From contig JAAAIG010000303.1 of assembly GCA_015852425.1 (NCBI GenBank), positions 5,898 to 40,433 on the forward strand: 34,536 nucleotides of DNA, given 5' to 3'. The notes under the pieces were generated by a model. It searched no databases, was not told the DNA's origin, and saw only the letters and a program-made list of their open reading frames with translations. Shown here piece by piece: positions 21,697-32,494 of the stretch. Position numbers and translations under genes: made by a program. The DNA is from Gryganskiella cystojenkinii. Its lineage: Eukaryota > Mortierellomycota > Mortierellomycetes > Mortierellales > Mortierellaceae. Every line of letters starts with the position of its first letter. Positions within the stretch are counted from its first letter, which is position 1.

Positions 21697-22411
21697 AATT
21701 TATGCTTTCTGAGAGGAATGAAGGATTGAATGAGGAATGTAATGAATGAAAAAAACAAGAACTGATTGTGAAGAAAAGTGGAGGGGTTGAAATACTCCAC
21801 GGGAGCCAGGGGAAAAGTGTTGAGCTCAGTCGCCTTGCCCGCTCCACTTATACTTCCGCTTCGTTTACACTCTCTTTGTCTCTTTGGAAGAAATGGATAT
21901 CAAACGCAGATTTGCACGCGGGAGAGCAGAAAGCCCTCTCAAGCGCGATCTGTATCCATCCGCGTTCAAATACTTGTGCTCTGTCCCTGAATTGCCTGAA
22001 AAGGGGAGACAATCGCTGTCTGTGATGTTCACTTGATCCAATCCGTTTTTTTTGCATCGACGTTTACCTGTTTTTGTCCCACACGCACACAGAAACCTGC
22101 ACGATTAACTGAACACAAGAAGGAAGGACGTTTTTTTTTTTCGCTTTCTCGGCTCTCTTCAGTCACTTTCTTCCAGCCGCGTTTTTCGCTTCGAAAGGTC
22201 TTCTCTCCCCAAAACTTTTTTCGACAGACCTATTTAAAACACGTCCTAGATCTCTTTCCACTCTCCACCCTATACAACAATTCCTTTGTCCTCATCATTG
22301 ACTAATAAATCCTTGATATCTCCAAGGTACCAACACCTGAACCGAGGTCAAAAAGAAGGAGTAGAGCTTTTTTTTTAATATTGCAATGTTGGCCTTCGCG
22401 TCTATTTATCA
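21697..22411. other. Promoter region of acyl-CoA oxidase and spacer to the tRNA
   Basis: No gene is seen. It should contain the acyl-CoA oxidase promoter on the minus strand. A ccgagg (reverse CCTCGG, the core bound by fatty-acid regulators FarA/FarB in Aspergillus) occurs at 22342-22347, but a single hexamer about 650 nt away is weak evidence. Confidence 0.4.
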
Positions 22412-22440
22412 TGTACGTAAAATTCATAAATTTACGTACA
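22412..22440. repeat. 10-bp palindromic repeat upstream of tRNA-Leu
   Basis: tgtacgtaaa (22412-22421) and tttacgtaca (22431-22440) are perfect inverted copies with a 9-nt spacer, ending 57 nt before the tRNA. It could be a protein-binding site or an insertion footprint; no function is established. Confidence 0.7.
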
Positions 22441-22497
22441 CAATCTGAGCAGTTGGTATAACTACCAAAAAATCTGAAACCGACGATTGCAATGCAC

Positions 22498-22579
22498 GTC
22501 GGCTTCGGCTAGTGGTTATGCCGTGAGGTTTAGGCCCTCTGCCTTTATTGGCGCGTGGGTTCAAATCCCACAGCCGACA
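22498..22579 (+). tRNA. tRNA-Leu (anticodon UAG)
   Basis: The 82-nt sequence folds as a type II tRNA. The acceptor stem GTCGGCT pairs fully with AGCCGAC. The D arm is GGC...GCC, the anticodon loop TTTAGGC gives UAG, the long variable arm is GCC-TTTATT-GGC, and the T arm is GTGGG-TTCAAAT-CCCAC. The discriminator base is A, as expected for leucine. A box (ggctagtgg) and B box (ggttcaaatcc) are intact and there is no intron. The top pair of the anticodon stem would be T-T (27-43), a mild irregularity. It decodes CUA and possibly other CUN codons. Confidence 0.95.
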
Positions 22580-22584
22580 TTTAG

Positions 22585-22602
22585 TTTTTTTTTTTTTTTT
22601 TT
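22585..22602 (+). terminator. RNA polymerase III oligo-T terminator
   Basis: A run of 18 T residues begins 6 nt after the tRNA discriminator base, the standard pol III termination signal. Confidence 0.9.
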
Positions 22603-22871
22603 CGTCTCCTGAGGTCAGGCTTGGAGTCCGCTCTTTGGAGACTTTGAGACTCTTGGACTTGGCTGAAAGATAGAAGAAAAGACATTATCAGTGTATTTTT
22701 TATCAATTTTTTTTGTTTTTATTACTATTGATATGCTGAATGGTTTGCCTTGAGACGAGTTCAAGTATGATGGGTGGGGATGCGGCTGTGAAAAGAAAAG
22801 CAAAGGAAGAGAAGACTATGGTATATCGAACAAGAGTTGAGAGTGGAGATAAGAAGAGAAAGAGGATATCT

Positions 22872-24501
22872 TTACTCGCTCTTGGCATGATCGCCATAAA
22901 TAGGGACCGAGGGGTTCTTCTTCTGGGCCTCGACCTCACCTCCAAACTCCACGACCGCAACACGCATCAAACTGAGTAAGTTACGGGCCGCGTTCGAATG
23001 ATCGTACATGCCTCCGTTAAAAGCAGAGGTCATGTCCTTGCCAAGTCCCATCTTAATATATTTCTCACCACCGGGGTGCTCCGCCGCGAAATCTGCAACA
23101 TCATAGACAACTCCCTCGAGCAAGATCCACTTCTTGTTATCGTTCTTGCAAGCGTGTTGGAAATCTTCGAAGGACAGGACGGGGAGATCAGCGATGGGGG
23201 TACCCCAGTGAAGTTGAGTTTTCTTCTCCATGACCTTCTTCTCAATCATCTGAAGTTGACCCTTGCGGACCTCATTGTCGGGGAAGGTCTTGAGGTGAGT
23301 TGCGAGACCAAAGAAAGCACAGGTGGCAATCAACCACTTTGTAGGGTCGTACTGATAAAAGCGAATGGCGTTGCGGTAATCCTGAGGGAACTGGTGGTGG
23401 AAGTTGTGGTAGCCCTCACCAAGGGTCATGAAAGCGGTGATGAAATGGTCGCGGGGGGTATGACGGTCATCAAAAGGACCCTCACCGAGCCAGTGAGCGA
23501 GTGAGTTGACACAGAAGGTGGCGTGGTGAACAAAGACGAGACGGGCGACAGCGGCAAAGAAATAACCTCCGCGCCAGTCACCCCAACCGAGTCCCGCAAC
23601 AAGGGTAGGGAAGACGAAACCCATAAAGAGGACGAGTACAAGGTAATTCTTGTGTTGCCACTGAACCAGCTTGGACTTGTTCAAATCGTCAACGTCCGCG
23701 TGACCAATTTTCCATCCGGGGCGCTTGACCAACATCCATCCCAAGTGAGAGAAGAAAAGACCACGGTGGGCACTAGGAGAAACGAGGGTGAAAAAAAAAG
23801 AGTTAAAAAACACGGCCCAAAGAGTAGACGAGAGGTCGTAGAAACACAGCAAATGAATTTTTGGTATCTCAGACGATTTTGTTGTTGGGAGTTTGCCTTT
23901 TCAGTGGGGTAAAGAAGGAGCTTGTCTTTTCAGTGGGGTAAAGAAAAGTGAGGCAAAATAAAGGGTAGGTTTCCTCACCTGTAGGGATCCTTTTCGGTAT
24001 CAGTCCAGCGATGGTGAGCACGATGGCCGCGGGACCACCACTTGATGGAACCTTCAACGGCACCGGCACCCAACAAGGCCAAGACAAAGCTCATAGCGGG
24101 ACCAGCAGTATACGCACGATGTGCCCAAAGACGATGGTATCCTACGATAGCAAAAGAATAACATAAAAATTAGCAAAAAGTCGTCGTTTACAGAGGATAT
24201 CAGAAGAAAGGCTTGGGAGAAAAAACGTACCGGCGGTGATACCAAGGCCAGTGGCAAAGTAATAGATAACAGACCAGATCAAAGTCTTTCTTTGAATCTC
24301 GGTAGTCAAAAGTCCATAGATAGCGATCAAGGGGGTTAACCCCAGACCGAGGACATGCTTCCAGTCCAAAAACTTATGAAAGTTGGAAATGGTAACCTTT
24401 TCAGGGAAGAGAGGGGGGAGTTCCTGATGAAGAAGAGGATCTCTCCGAGTCTCGGTGCTCGAGGCAGGGACGGTAAAGGAAGGAGGGAGAGGGGTAGCCA
24501 T
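22872..24501 (-). CDS. ole1: Delta-9 fatty acid desaturase with C-terminal cytochrome b5 domain
   Basis: Three minus-strand exons (24501-24231, 24141-23979, 23772-22872) encode 444 aa. The enzyme introduces the C9 double bond into stearoyl/palmitoyl-CoA at the ER membrane, using electrons delivered to its own b5 domain. The three histidine boxes are HRLWAH (93-98), HRAHH (130-134) and HNFHH (267-271); the heme-binding HPGG is at 377-380 within the b5 domain (about 340-425). Hydrophobic segments at about 50-85, 105-120 and 188-235 fit four membrane passes. The N terminus MATPLPPSF and the sequence [18 protein letters not shown] resemble Mortierella alpina Ole proteins; several paralogues exist there, so the exact number is unsure. 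Introns are 89 and 206 nt, both gt...ag; the second carries a 29-bp tandem duplication. All catalytic residues are present. The start is the only ATG giving the conserved N terminus. Confidence 0.97.
23897..23945. repeat. 29-bp tandem duplication inside desaturase intron 2
   Basis: The 20-mer cttttcagtggggtaaagaa occurs at 23897-23916 and again at 23926-23945, with a 29-nt period. On the coding strand it lies in the 5' part of the intron, 34 nt from the donor. Confidence 0.95.
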
Positions 24502-26923
24502 GATTATAGCTTAGATGACAGGAAGGGGGCGGATCGGAATAGAGAGAGGGGGAGGGGAGGAGGGATCGAGCAAGCTGAAAAGGTGTGCTTCAAGTGAACC
24601 TTTTCAATAACAAAAAGGTACAGGTGAAGAAAACTGGAGAGGAAGGAAAGAGAAGGAAAGAAAGCCAGGTCCCCAGGGGGCACTTGCTTTTTAAGGACCC
24701 TGCAACAAGCTACTGTACCCATCAAACTCTAGTTTTCGATTCTTGCTGACAACAGCTTTTTTTTTTTTTTGTGTGGAGAAAGGGTGATTCGGCCTGTTCC
24801 ACAGGGACAGGGGTGAGGAGAAGGGTGCTCTATAGCCTTCGGCGAATGAAAACAATCTCAGAGATAAAATGATCTCGGACAAGTTGAGTCGACAATAACA
24901 ATATGTCGGACTGGCGTGGATCGATTCAAAAAATTTCCAGAGGAGTATCAAACACCGCTGAAGGACCATAATTTGTTGGGTTTGTCTCAGTAAAGGTGTC
25001 TGGAGTATTTCGAAAGCCAAATTTGGACTTGTCATCGCAAATCGCAAGCTTAGCCACTCTCTCGGCGATCTTGGGATGATCGGGTTTTCTCCTGACATTT
25101 CGTATCTCATAGTCAGCATGATTCGTTCTTCGGTCAAGTATACAAAACGAGTGGACTTGGCCAAGCTTTGCACGAATTTAATTCTTTATTAAAAAACCCC
25201 AAAAAGTCTTTGACAAGAGGTGGGAATAAGACCAGTAAAGAAGTTTATGCTACCTTGGTGTGAAAAAAGGCCTTTACAAACGCCACAGCGGTTTCCAGTT
25301 CTAAAGCGATCCTCATCATTGAGTTCAAGACAGTGGTGGCGAATTTTCTTGAGATCGTCATGCTTGAAGAAAAAGACCTCAAGAAGCGTTCAAAGTTGCA
25401 TAGGATTTGTGCGGATTTGATCCCGTGACCTAGTGCGCCACCAAATCCTGAATCCAGTCTGCCATCGTCTCCTACTCGTTCTTGTCACCAATTTTATCTT
25501 ACACAAATCCCTTCTGCCATTCGTTGTTCGATACGAAAAAAATGCTCCCTTGACAGATGCGATCGGTCCCTGAGAATGCTCTGTGGTTGTCGGAATTGAA
25601 TGAACTAGTTATCATAGTAAAGGAAGTGTTTGAAAAGTCACGCATTCTGCGATTCTTCAAAGATCTACTCTAGAGAAGTTAAGTGTGGCACCTTTGGCTT
25701 TCGAAAATACTCATACACTTTATATCAATGTTTTTTGTGAGGTTGGAACTGCATGTAAATGGATGACTAACCGGATAGCTAAGACAGCAATTGAGCAAGC
25801 AAGGAAGAAAAGTTCCTGACTTCCAAAGTTGTCCAGGCAGGCCGTAACTCGAGCTCCTTTTCGGTCTTTCCTGTCTTGGACTGTACGCGTAGTGCGGGCA
25901 ATGAAAAAGGATGCTCTGCTGAGAATGAGACAGAAAAAATACTTTCTAGTCTTCCACGCCTGTCGTGCTTTTTCCCTTTCTCTTGTCCACAGTGCTTCAT
26001 AAGCGCAAACACCAATATAGAAGTCCCTTCTGAGAAGGGGCCAACAGAACCACTGGAAACGAAGAGGAGGGGGAATGGGTCTCGATGAGTCTGATGCAAG
26101 CTCGTGTTGCATCATAGTTCCGTATGACCCAGATACCAGGAGAATGGAAAGAAGGCGCTGCATGAGAAAAAAATAAAATAAAAGATGATGCTAAGCAGAG
26201 CGGGCACAAAGGCGAACAGAAGGGAAACGGACATCAAACAAAGAGTCGGGGTTAAAAAATCTGCAGGCTTTGCTTGCGTGAGGATGGATCGAGGGAGAAG
26301 ACAGCCAGATCCAAGAGTAAACCAAAGGAAGTGTCTCATCTCATGACAACCGAGTCGGGTTGGCGCTCACGACAACGGCCGAAATTCGAGAAAAGAGCAA
26401 CAGGGGGCAACAGACAGGAGACAAGGGACAAGAGACAAGAGAAGCAGCAAAAATTCGTTATCAGATCCTTTTTTCATTCTGGAACCTGTGGCCAAACACT
26501 AAATGAACCCAAAGACAAAGGCAAGGAATAACCCTTTCCCCCTCGAACTGCCTCTCGTCGAATGAAAGTGTTTACCAGGGAATCGTTCCTGGTTTTCTTT
26601 TCTTCTTTTTGTGTACCCGGCTGTCCCCACAAGGACGTATGAATTGCTTTTTTTCAATGTGCGCCATCTGTCGTGAGGAAAGAACCAAACCATTATCAGA
26701 TCCTGGTGTACACCCACGGGCGAAGAAATATGTAATAGAGAGAGAGTGTGTTCGCTGGAGGAGTGTGAATCGGGCCTATTCCCGCCATGCGACAAAAAAA
26801 AGATACATAAACCCAAACGATCCCATCTCCTTCTTTATCCTTTTCCTTCTCTTCTCCTTCACTTCACTCACACTCTCCCCCACTTTCTTCCACCACCCTC
26901 CTACCTCCCTACATTTTCCAACC
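24502..26923. other. Long gene-poor stretch (2.4 kb)
   Basis: The left part is the purine-rich leader and promoter of the desaturase; a weak TATA-like ccttaaaaag lies on the minus strand near 24688. On the minus strand 25400-25189 there is an open, coding-like segment described separately. The rest has only short overlapping frames. The right end (about 26817-26920) is the CT-rich leader of the next gene. Confidence 0.4.
25189..25386 (-). pseudogene. Unidentified coding-like fragment, possibly a gene remnant
   Basis: The minus strand reads LLEVFFFKHDDLKKIRHHCL, then ELNDEDRFRTGNRCGVCKGL and FSHQGSINFFTGLIPTSCQR before a TAA at 25191-25189. Composition is protein-like, with a CxxC, but there is no start codon, an in-frame TGA lies just upstream, and I recognise no family. 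It could be the last exon of a gene or a transposon relic. Confidence 0.25.
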
Positions 26924-27599
26924 ATGAAGATTGCTACCCTCTCCGCCCTTGTTCTTGTTGCCGTCGCCTCTGCCCAGGTTGGCCCCGTTGATCCCTCCAA
27001 GCTCGCCAACGGCTGGTGCATGGGTGTCATTGCAGAATGTGAGGAGACGGTTGCCCCCAAGGCTTGCGGTGCCAACGCCACGTTCTCCAGTTCCTGCGAG
27101 GCTGTTTTCTCGACTGACAAGATTTGCATGTCCTTCAAGACTTCATGTACTTGCTCCGCTCTTGGTAGCAAGGAGATCAAAGATGTTTCCTTCGAAGCCT
27201 TCAATGCCACCTTCTCTGGCCCCAGTAAGTTTGTGACCTTTTACAACTACAATTATTTTTTTATTGAGGACCCCAGTAAACGCCACACCCATAACTTCGG
27301 TTTCTCACGACTCCTTTGACTTTTTTTCTCATCTTATAGTGGCCTCTTACGGTATGTGCGGAAATCTTCAGTGGTCCAAGAACACCACAGCTCCTGGCAT
27401 CATCTCGGGCGACTACAAGCCCGACGGCAAGCGCCCCAACGGCACTGCTGCCACCCCCAAGCCTACAGGCTCTACTACCACTGGCGGTTCTAACCCTAGC
27501 CCTACTGGTGACAAGTCCACGAACGCTGCCGTCACTGTCCAGGCCACTCTCTCTACCCTGGCTCTTGCTGCCATCTCCTTGGGCTTGGCCATGATCTAA
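26924..27599 (+). CDS. Secreted eight-cysteine protein, probably GPI-anchored
   Basis: Two exons, 26924-27224 and 27340-27599, encode 186 aa; the 115-nt intron starts gtaagt and ends tatag, joining FSGP|MASYG. A signal peptide covers residues 1-18 (MKIATLSALVLVAVASAQ). The mature domain has eight cysteines (32, 39, 48, 58, 68, 75, 77, 107), enough for four disulfides. N-glycosylation sequons include N51, N94 and N115. A Thr/Pro/Ser/Gly-rich stalk follows (KPTGSTTTGGSNPSPTGDKS), then a C-terminal hydrophobic tail (TLSTLALAAISLGLAMI) preceded by small residues, the layout of GPI-anchored fungal wall proteins. The number of cysteines recalls CFEM proteins, but the spacing does not clearly match, so I do not name the family. 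It likely sits in the cell wall or plasma membrane. ATG context is ACC-ATG-A with a CT-rich leader. Confidence 0.85.
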
Positions 27600-29816
27600 A
27601 GCGCAACGATCGGACCCTTTCACTCATACTTATTACATACAACATATAAACACTGTAGATAGATTTACCATAGAGCATATCATTCCTTCAATAATACCCA
27701 TAGTGACACCCCCCCCCCCATGTCATTTTGCTAATCGTGCCGACATATCGCAATTTTTATACCAGTGTGAGAGAGGGAGGGAGGGAGAGAGAGAGAGAGA
27801 GAGTGAGTGAGTGAGTGAGTGAGTGTGAGTGAGTGAAGAGTGCATCAGCGAACATTGTGGCGCTTAGATGGCTACACGACAAGGGTTGTGAAACTGCATA
27901 GAAAGAGAACAGATACAGACAGGAAAGGGAGTAAGGGGCACATACAGATCTGGCCATGATAATTATCAGGTGAAAGTCGAGAAGAATGTGTTATCTGACT
28001 CTTTTTTGTGCACTTCCCGTCCTCAGATTTCAACATCTGTAAACGAAACGTTAGAGGTTTCTCTCTCACTCTCCCATGATTCATGAAGAGGACTGGATAG
28101 ACGGCCATCCTTCTCGTGGTGAGCGATGAATGTTGCTCCTCACGGATTACCTCCTTTCCACAATCAATTTTCATTGACGACCAATTCGAACCCCGTAACC
28201 AAAGTGAGCACCACCAAAGGTCCACAGGCGCAGCCGCATACCAGTGATGAGAGTCATTCTGTTTAACCAAAATCGAAACGAAACGCAAACCCCATCAATG
28301 CTCTACTGCTAGCAGGAATGCGCTGTTGCCGTGCCGCCTTACCTTTGAAATATCACAGATACGGGGTTTTTTAAAAAGTGAACTGGTTTTGACCTCACGC
28401 TTGCCTGGTTGGAGTCGCTCTAGATCAAAGAGAGGTGGCGCTGGGGTGACATGTTAGCACTGTACAGCGTGGGTGCGCCGTCACTTTTTTTTTTTTGGTG
28501 GCAACAAATACACGTGATCGGTTCTATGTCGGGATTTAGGGTTGTTTGGAGGGGGAGCTTCACCAGATTCAGACACAGGTGAGGGATGTTGCGAATCTTG
28601 TCCTCCTTGCCCGCTACTGCCTCCTTCATCGAAGCCTGTAGTACTGACACGGAGTTGACTTTTGCTCATAGTAGGTGCTGGTAGTCTCCTTTATCTCGCG
28701 TAAGGTTCTTTTCGGGGGTATCTTCTAAAGTGTCTCGCCTGCTCGAAGGAACAGTTATCCAAGGCAGCGACAACGAAGCAAGAGAAGAATTGAGTGGCAA
28801 AAAGACAACCTTCTCTAACTGGCATGCTGCACAAATTTATCTCCCTAAAGTTGGTGGCTTGGCCAGGCATGAACCACCACATCTAATATACAGTACAATG
28901 TGGGTTTGTTGAGCAGTGCAGATATCTAAATGGACTGTCTAGGATAAAAAGTACACGAAGACTCCTTGCTCAAAGAAGATGCCATTTTTCAACAGCTTTC
29001 CATCAACTCCTCAACCAATGACTTACTATTCTCAAATAGCCCTGTTCTTTGTTTTTGTTAATTATTGACAGCTGTTGTGTGAAAGAAACGATCGTCCACA
29101 GTCGAGTGAATGGTACAGCGTTGGTCAGCTGAATAGAAAGAGTGTTTTGGTGGCCATATGAAGTGAGTGGATCAAAGAGGAGTAGAAGGGAGAGTCTGCT
29201 TTTGGTCGCTCCGGTCAAGGTTTACCTTTCAAAGCAAGCCTTTTGATCCCTGTGATGCTTTGAAGTTCGCTTTCAGACATTTTCCTATTTGCATCTGCGG
29301 TGGTTAGATGGATACTATGGTTCTTCGATCAAAAGAATAGGAGGATGAAACGGTTGGAGATGAATAGACTTGACAGAATGACAAACAAAACAAGGGAAGA
29401 ATTCCTGTTGTTCTTGTGTAGTCTGCTTGGTGCTGTTTGTCGTTTGTTTGTTATCTAGTGCGTTGATAATGACTTTAGCATCGTTTATTGACCGACACGC
29501 TTTGTAGAGTCCGCATTGGTGTCCACTGATCTTAGTTTCTCACTCGACCGTCGAGATTCAACCTAGGCCGCCTTCACCGATCGTGTCCATGATGTGCTTG
29601 CTTCCCTTGTCGGACCAAATGACAGCCATTGCGTCAGCGCTACAATGCGCACGCGCTTGACCAGTATAGCGGAACATGGTTCTTGTGACAGAGCCGTTGC
29701 CGTTTACTGTTTCTGTTCCCACCCACTGACTCGATCCCGATCTCTATCTCTTCCTCCAGGGAAATTCCTTCTGACGTGTCACCATTAATCTCTCGAATCT
29801 GCATTGCCTCGAGATC
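27600..29816. other. Long stretch without a supported gene (2.2 kb)
   Basis: It contains a run of C at about 27710-27719, a GAGA/GTGA microsatellite, and scattered short frames. A minus-strand frame at 28669-28481 begins MSKSQLRVSTTGFDEGGSSG and could be a first exon, but no downstream exon is found. Nothing else can be supported. Confidence 0.4.
27768..27836. repeat. Compound purine microsatellite (GAGG/GA/GTGA)n
   Basis: Repeats of gggagg, then ga, then gtga units run across this interval without interruption by other sequence. Confidence 0.9.
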
Positions 29817-30227
29817 TTACACAAAATCGTTCTCCTCAGGACTGATCCCAGTGGGGTCAAATGAGCTGGGCTCACGCAACTCCCAAAGTTCTCCTCGATA
29901 GCTGCCATCAAAAAAAGGGTCCTCAACGTTATTCTCATCCTCGTCATCATCCTCGTCATCATCCTCGTCCTCATCCTCGTCCTCATCCTCGTCCTCATCC
30001 TCCTCGTAGTTGTTATTGCCGTCACGGGACTCAGTAGGCTCCTCGAAAGGCTGGAATGGGTCGAGCTGATCATAGTCCACAAAGTAGTGAGGGCCGATCC
30101 AGTTCGGATCATTCTCGATAGCCTCAGCTTCAGACAGCGAGCGAAGACTGGGTTGGATACCGTCCTCCTCGATCGGGGTCTCGTTGCCGGGGGTATAGTA
30201 CTTAATACCTGATCCCTGTACTGCCAT
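29817..30227 (-). CDS. Small acidic protein of unknown function
   Basis: An intronless frame of 136 codons starts at an ATG with A at -3 and ends at TAA. The N-terminal half (MAVQGSGIKYYTPGNETPIE and IENDPNWIGPHYFVDYDQLD) has ordinary protein composition. The middle, about residues 76-101, is a nearly pure Asp/Glu run encoded by repeated gaggatgag-type triplets, and the C-terminal part is again mixed (GELWELREPSSFDPTGISPE). There is no signal peptide or membrane segment. Acidic runs of this kind occur in nuclear, chaperone and ribosome-biogenesis proteins, but no family is recognised. The repeat on the opposite strand also gives an Arg/Thr/Met frame, which is a shadow. Moderate confidence that it is a gene, because the flanking non-repetitive segments stay open. 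Confidence 0.5.
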   Translation of the reverse strand: MAVQGSGIKYYTPGNETPIEEDGIQPSLRSLSEAEAIENDPNWIGPHYFVDYDQLDPFQPFEEPTESRDGNNNYEEDEDEDEDEDEDEDDDEDDDEDENNVEDPFFDGSYRGELWELREPSSFDPTGISPEENDFV

Positions 30228-32494
30228 TTTCTATCGAAGGAAGGTTTCAAAATGTTAATAGTTGGAGTGTCTACACTTTTTTGGTGATGGATATCGTATC
30301 AGAGAGTACCACGCACCTTCGCAAAAAGTAAAAACCTGGGAGCGTTAAGAGAGTGTGACCTTGAAAGTATAGACTTAGATCGGGAAAGAGAGACTAGGGA
30401 AGGAATGTATGAGTGTCATGTATATGTATGAAAGAGATAGTAGGCAACAGGCAAAGGAGAGAGAATGGAAAAGGGAATAGTCTTGCAGACAAGAAAGTCG
30501 ATCACGGATGTAGTCATAATGGGTTCGTGACACTGACAATATATCAGTCTTTCTGTAACGACGTCTTTGGACGCCTTACATGCTGACAAGCATATAATGC
30601 ATAACCACTGGGTTATCATATCGCATAGTCTCTTTCGAAGCCTTGTTTACTCTTCGATTTGATAAGTGTTCATGTTATGGAGTTTAACTGAGAATAGGAT
30701 TCTCTTTATTAAATTCGTTGGCAGGAGAGCGTGTATGAGTACATCATATCGACAATCGCCATAATAATAGAAATAAAAGAAAAGCAGCCAGGAAGGAAGG
30801 AAGGGAGGAAAGAGGGAAGGAAAAAAGCAATCGGGAACAGGCACTCGAGGTGTCCGCTTCTAAGTTTTCTCTGTTCCCGTTCTAACGAATGTCACTGATC
30901 CGCTCACTCGACAAACTATTAATGTGAATATTTTGGGCTAATGCAAGATGCATGCGACCAGGTTTGCCTCCGCTCTGTTGGGCGGCTAAGATAGCTGAAA
31001 AAGACAGGTGGTCCTTGTTCAACGCTGAGAATCGAATCCAAGTCCTTGACGCGCCAAATCCTCCTTGGAGTAAAGGTTGTATCCAATCTGGTAATCCAAC
31101 ATTAGTAGATGTATTGGGACTGATAACTTTGATTTGTTAGAGCACGTCAATGCCGTTATTGTCTGCTGAGACTTTGACTTGGATGCGACTGAATATGCGG
31201 AGAACGATGGGATCATAGAGGGTGCGGTCGATGGTGTTTTCGCCTGAGGTATTGTGGACAATGCCGTTATTGTGAATGCTGTTGAATGCTGTTGAATGCT
31301 GTTAATGTGGATGTTGTTGAAGTGGATGCTCTTGCTGCCAGTTGACTAGTTGAGTGCTACTGAATCTAGCAGTACTTCTGTTCCTGCTCCTAGGGTCGCC
31401 GGTGACACCTTTCGCCTTCACTGGAGACGACGTCGCCATCATTTCTGGAGTGCACTCTAAAGCCAAGACGATGCCATTGGGACTGACGTCCTAGTTCAGG
31501 ACGAACGCAGGTGATCCAGGGTGACGCATCCGTAACGACCAAGACTTCTCTTAGCGAGTCGTCGGCTGATATACAACTGGAATCGACCTGATGCACTGTT
31601 ACCAGTGGCGATCAGATTATCCTTGTCCACTTGTCCGTATCCAAATTTCCCATTGAAATTGTACTACAAGACCGGGATCAGTACTTTGATCCGCAAAAGT
31701 CGTGGGACCAGAAACCCTGGAGGGTCCTTCCAGGTGCTGTAAACGGGCCCAGTGGCATCCAGTTCAAGCTCCGAGAACAACGTGAGGCGAGGGTCCAAAG
31801 TTACTGAGGCAGAGGCAATAAAGTCAAGTGTACGTACGTCTCGGTTTATTGAAAAACTCGTAAATGCAACAGGGGTACACGCGGCGGCACGCTTGCCTCA
31901 GCTTCTTGGCCTTGCCTGTCCCTTTGCGCTGCCCATTTCTTCACTTTGCTGACATTCGTTTCATCAATCACCACCATCGCTTCTAAAGACAGAACAGCAT
32001 CGATTGCTTTCAATCGCCATTCCTAATCTTGTCCTCGTTCCTAATTGACCAAGATAGATTCACCTACAAGTCTGAAAGAATATAAAGCGCACTTCCTAGC
32101 CTCGTACAGTAACCAATACTCCTCGTCTTCAGTCACGTGAGAGATGTAAGTTTCAGAAAACAGCCGAGTTCAAAAACGGCTCTATTTTTTGTTCTACAGT
32201 AGAAGGGAAGGTGATGAGTCGTACTCCTTACTTTCTCCAACCTGCATGCTGCCGTTGCTCTTTTGATGCCAATGTACAGGAAAAGTTTGGCCGTTACCAT
32301 CGTTCTTATATTTTTCTTTTCCTTCCTTCCTTTTTTTGGTAGACCGAGGCAAGGCTCAACGTAAGAATGAAATTATAATATCACTGTATTATTTTAGCTT
32401 TAAGTTGTCACCTATTGTGCTTCCTCTCCCCATTCTGAATATTAACTCCAACTTGCTCCCTCGCCTCATCACGATACTCATCTGTTTCTTCAGG
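30228..32494. other. Long stretch without a supported gene (2.3 kb)
   Basis: Frames are short on both strands. It contains a purine-rich tract at about 30790-30825, short direct repeats at 31148-31303, and at its right end a probable 5'-leader intron of the XPG-like gene (donor gtaaga at 32361, acceptor ttcttcag at 32493). Confidence 0.4.
31274..31303. repeat. Three tandem copies of a 10-bp unit
   Basis: The unit gaatgctgtt is repeated exactly three times. A 15-mer, caatgccgttattgt, occurs just before it at 31259-31273 and again at 31148-31162, 111 bp away. Confidence 0.9.

Noticed and set aside
22342..22347. CCTCGG fatty-acid response core upstream of acyl-CoA oxidase
   Set aside because: A single hexamer 650 nt away is expected by chance and is not offered as a site.
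23523..23912. A plus-strand frame across the desaturase
   Set aside because: Antisense to exon 3 and intron 2 of the desaturase, with no motif.
26609..27319. A 236-aa frame for the secreted protein
   Set aside because: It starts well before the signal peptide and ends inside the intron; the two-exon model gives a signal peptide and GPI tail.
27768..27836. Possible CRISPR-like or structured repeat
   Set aside because: The units are 2-4 bp with no spacers; this is a simple microsatellite.
29744..30250. A 168-aa Arg/Thr/Met-repeat frame on the minus strand
   Set aside because: It is the alternate frame of the Asp/Glu triplet repeat of the acidic protein; repeat composition explains the openness.
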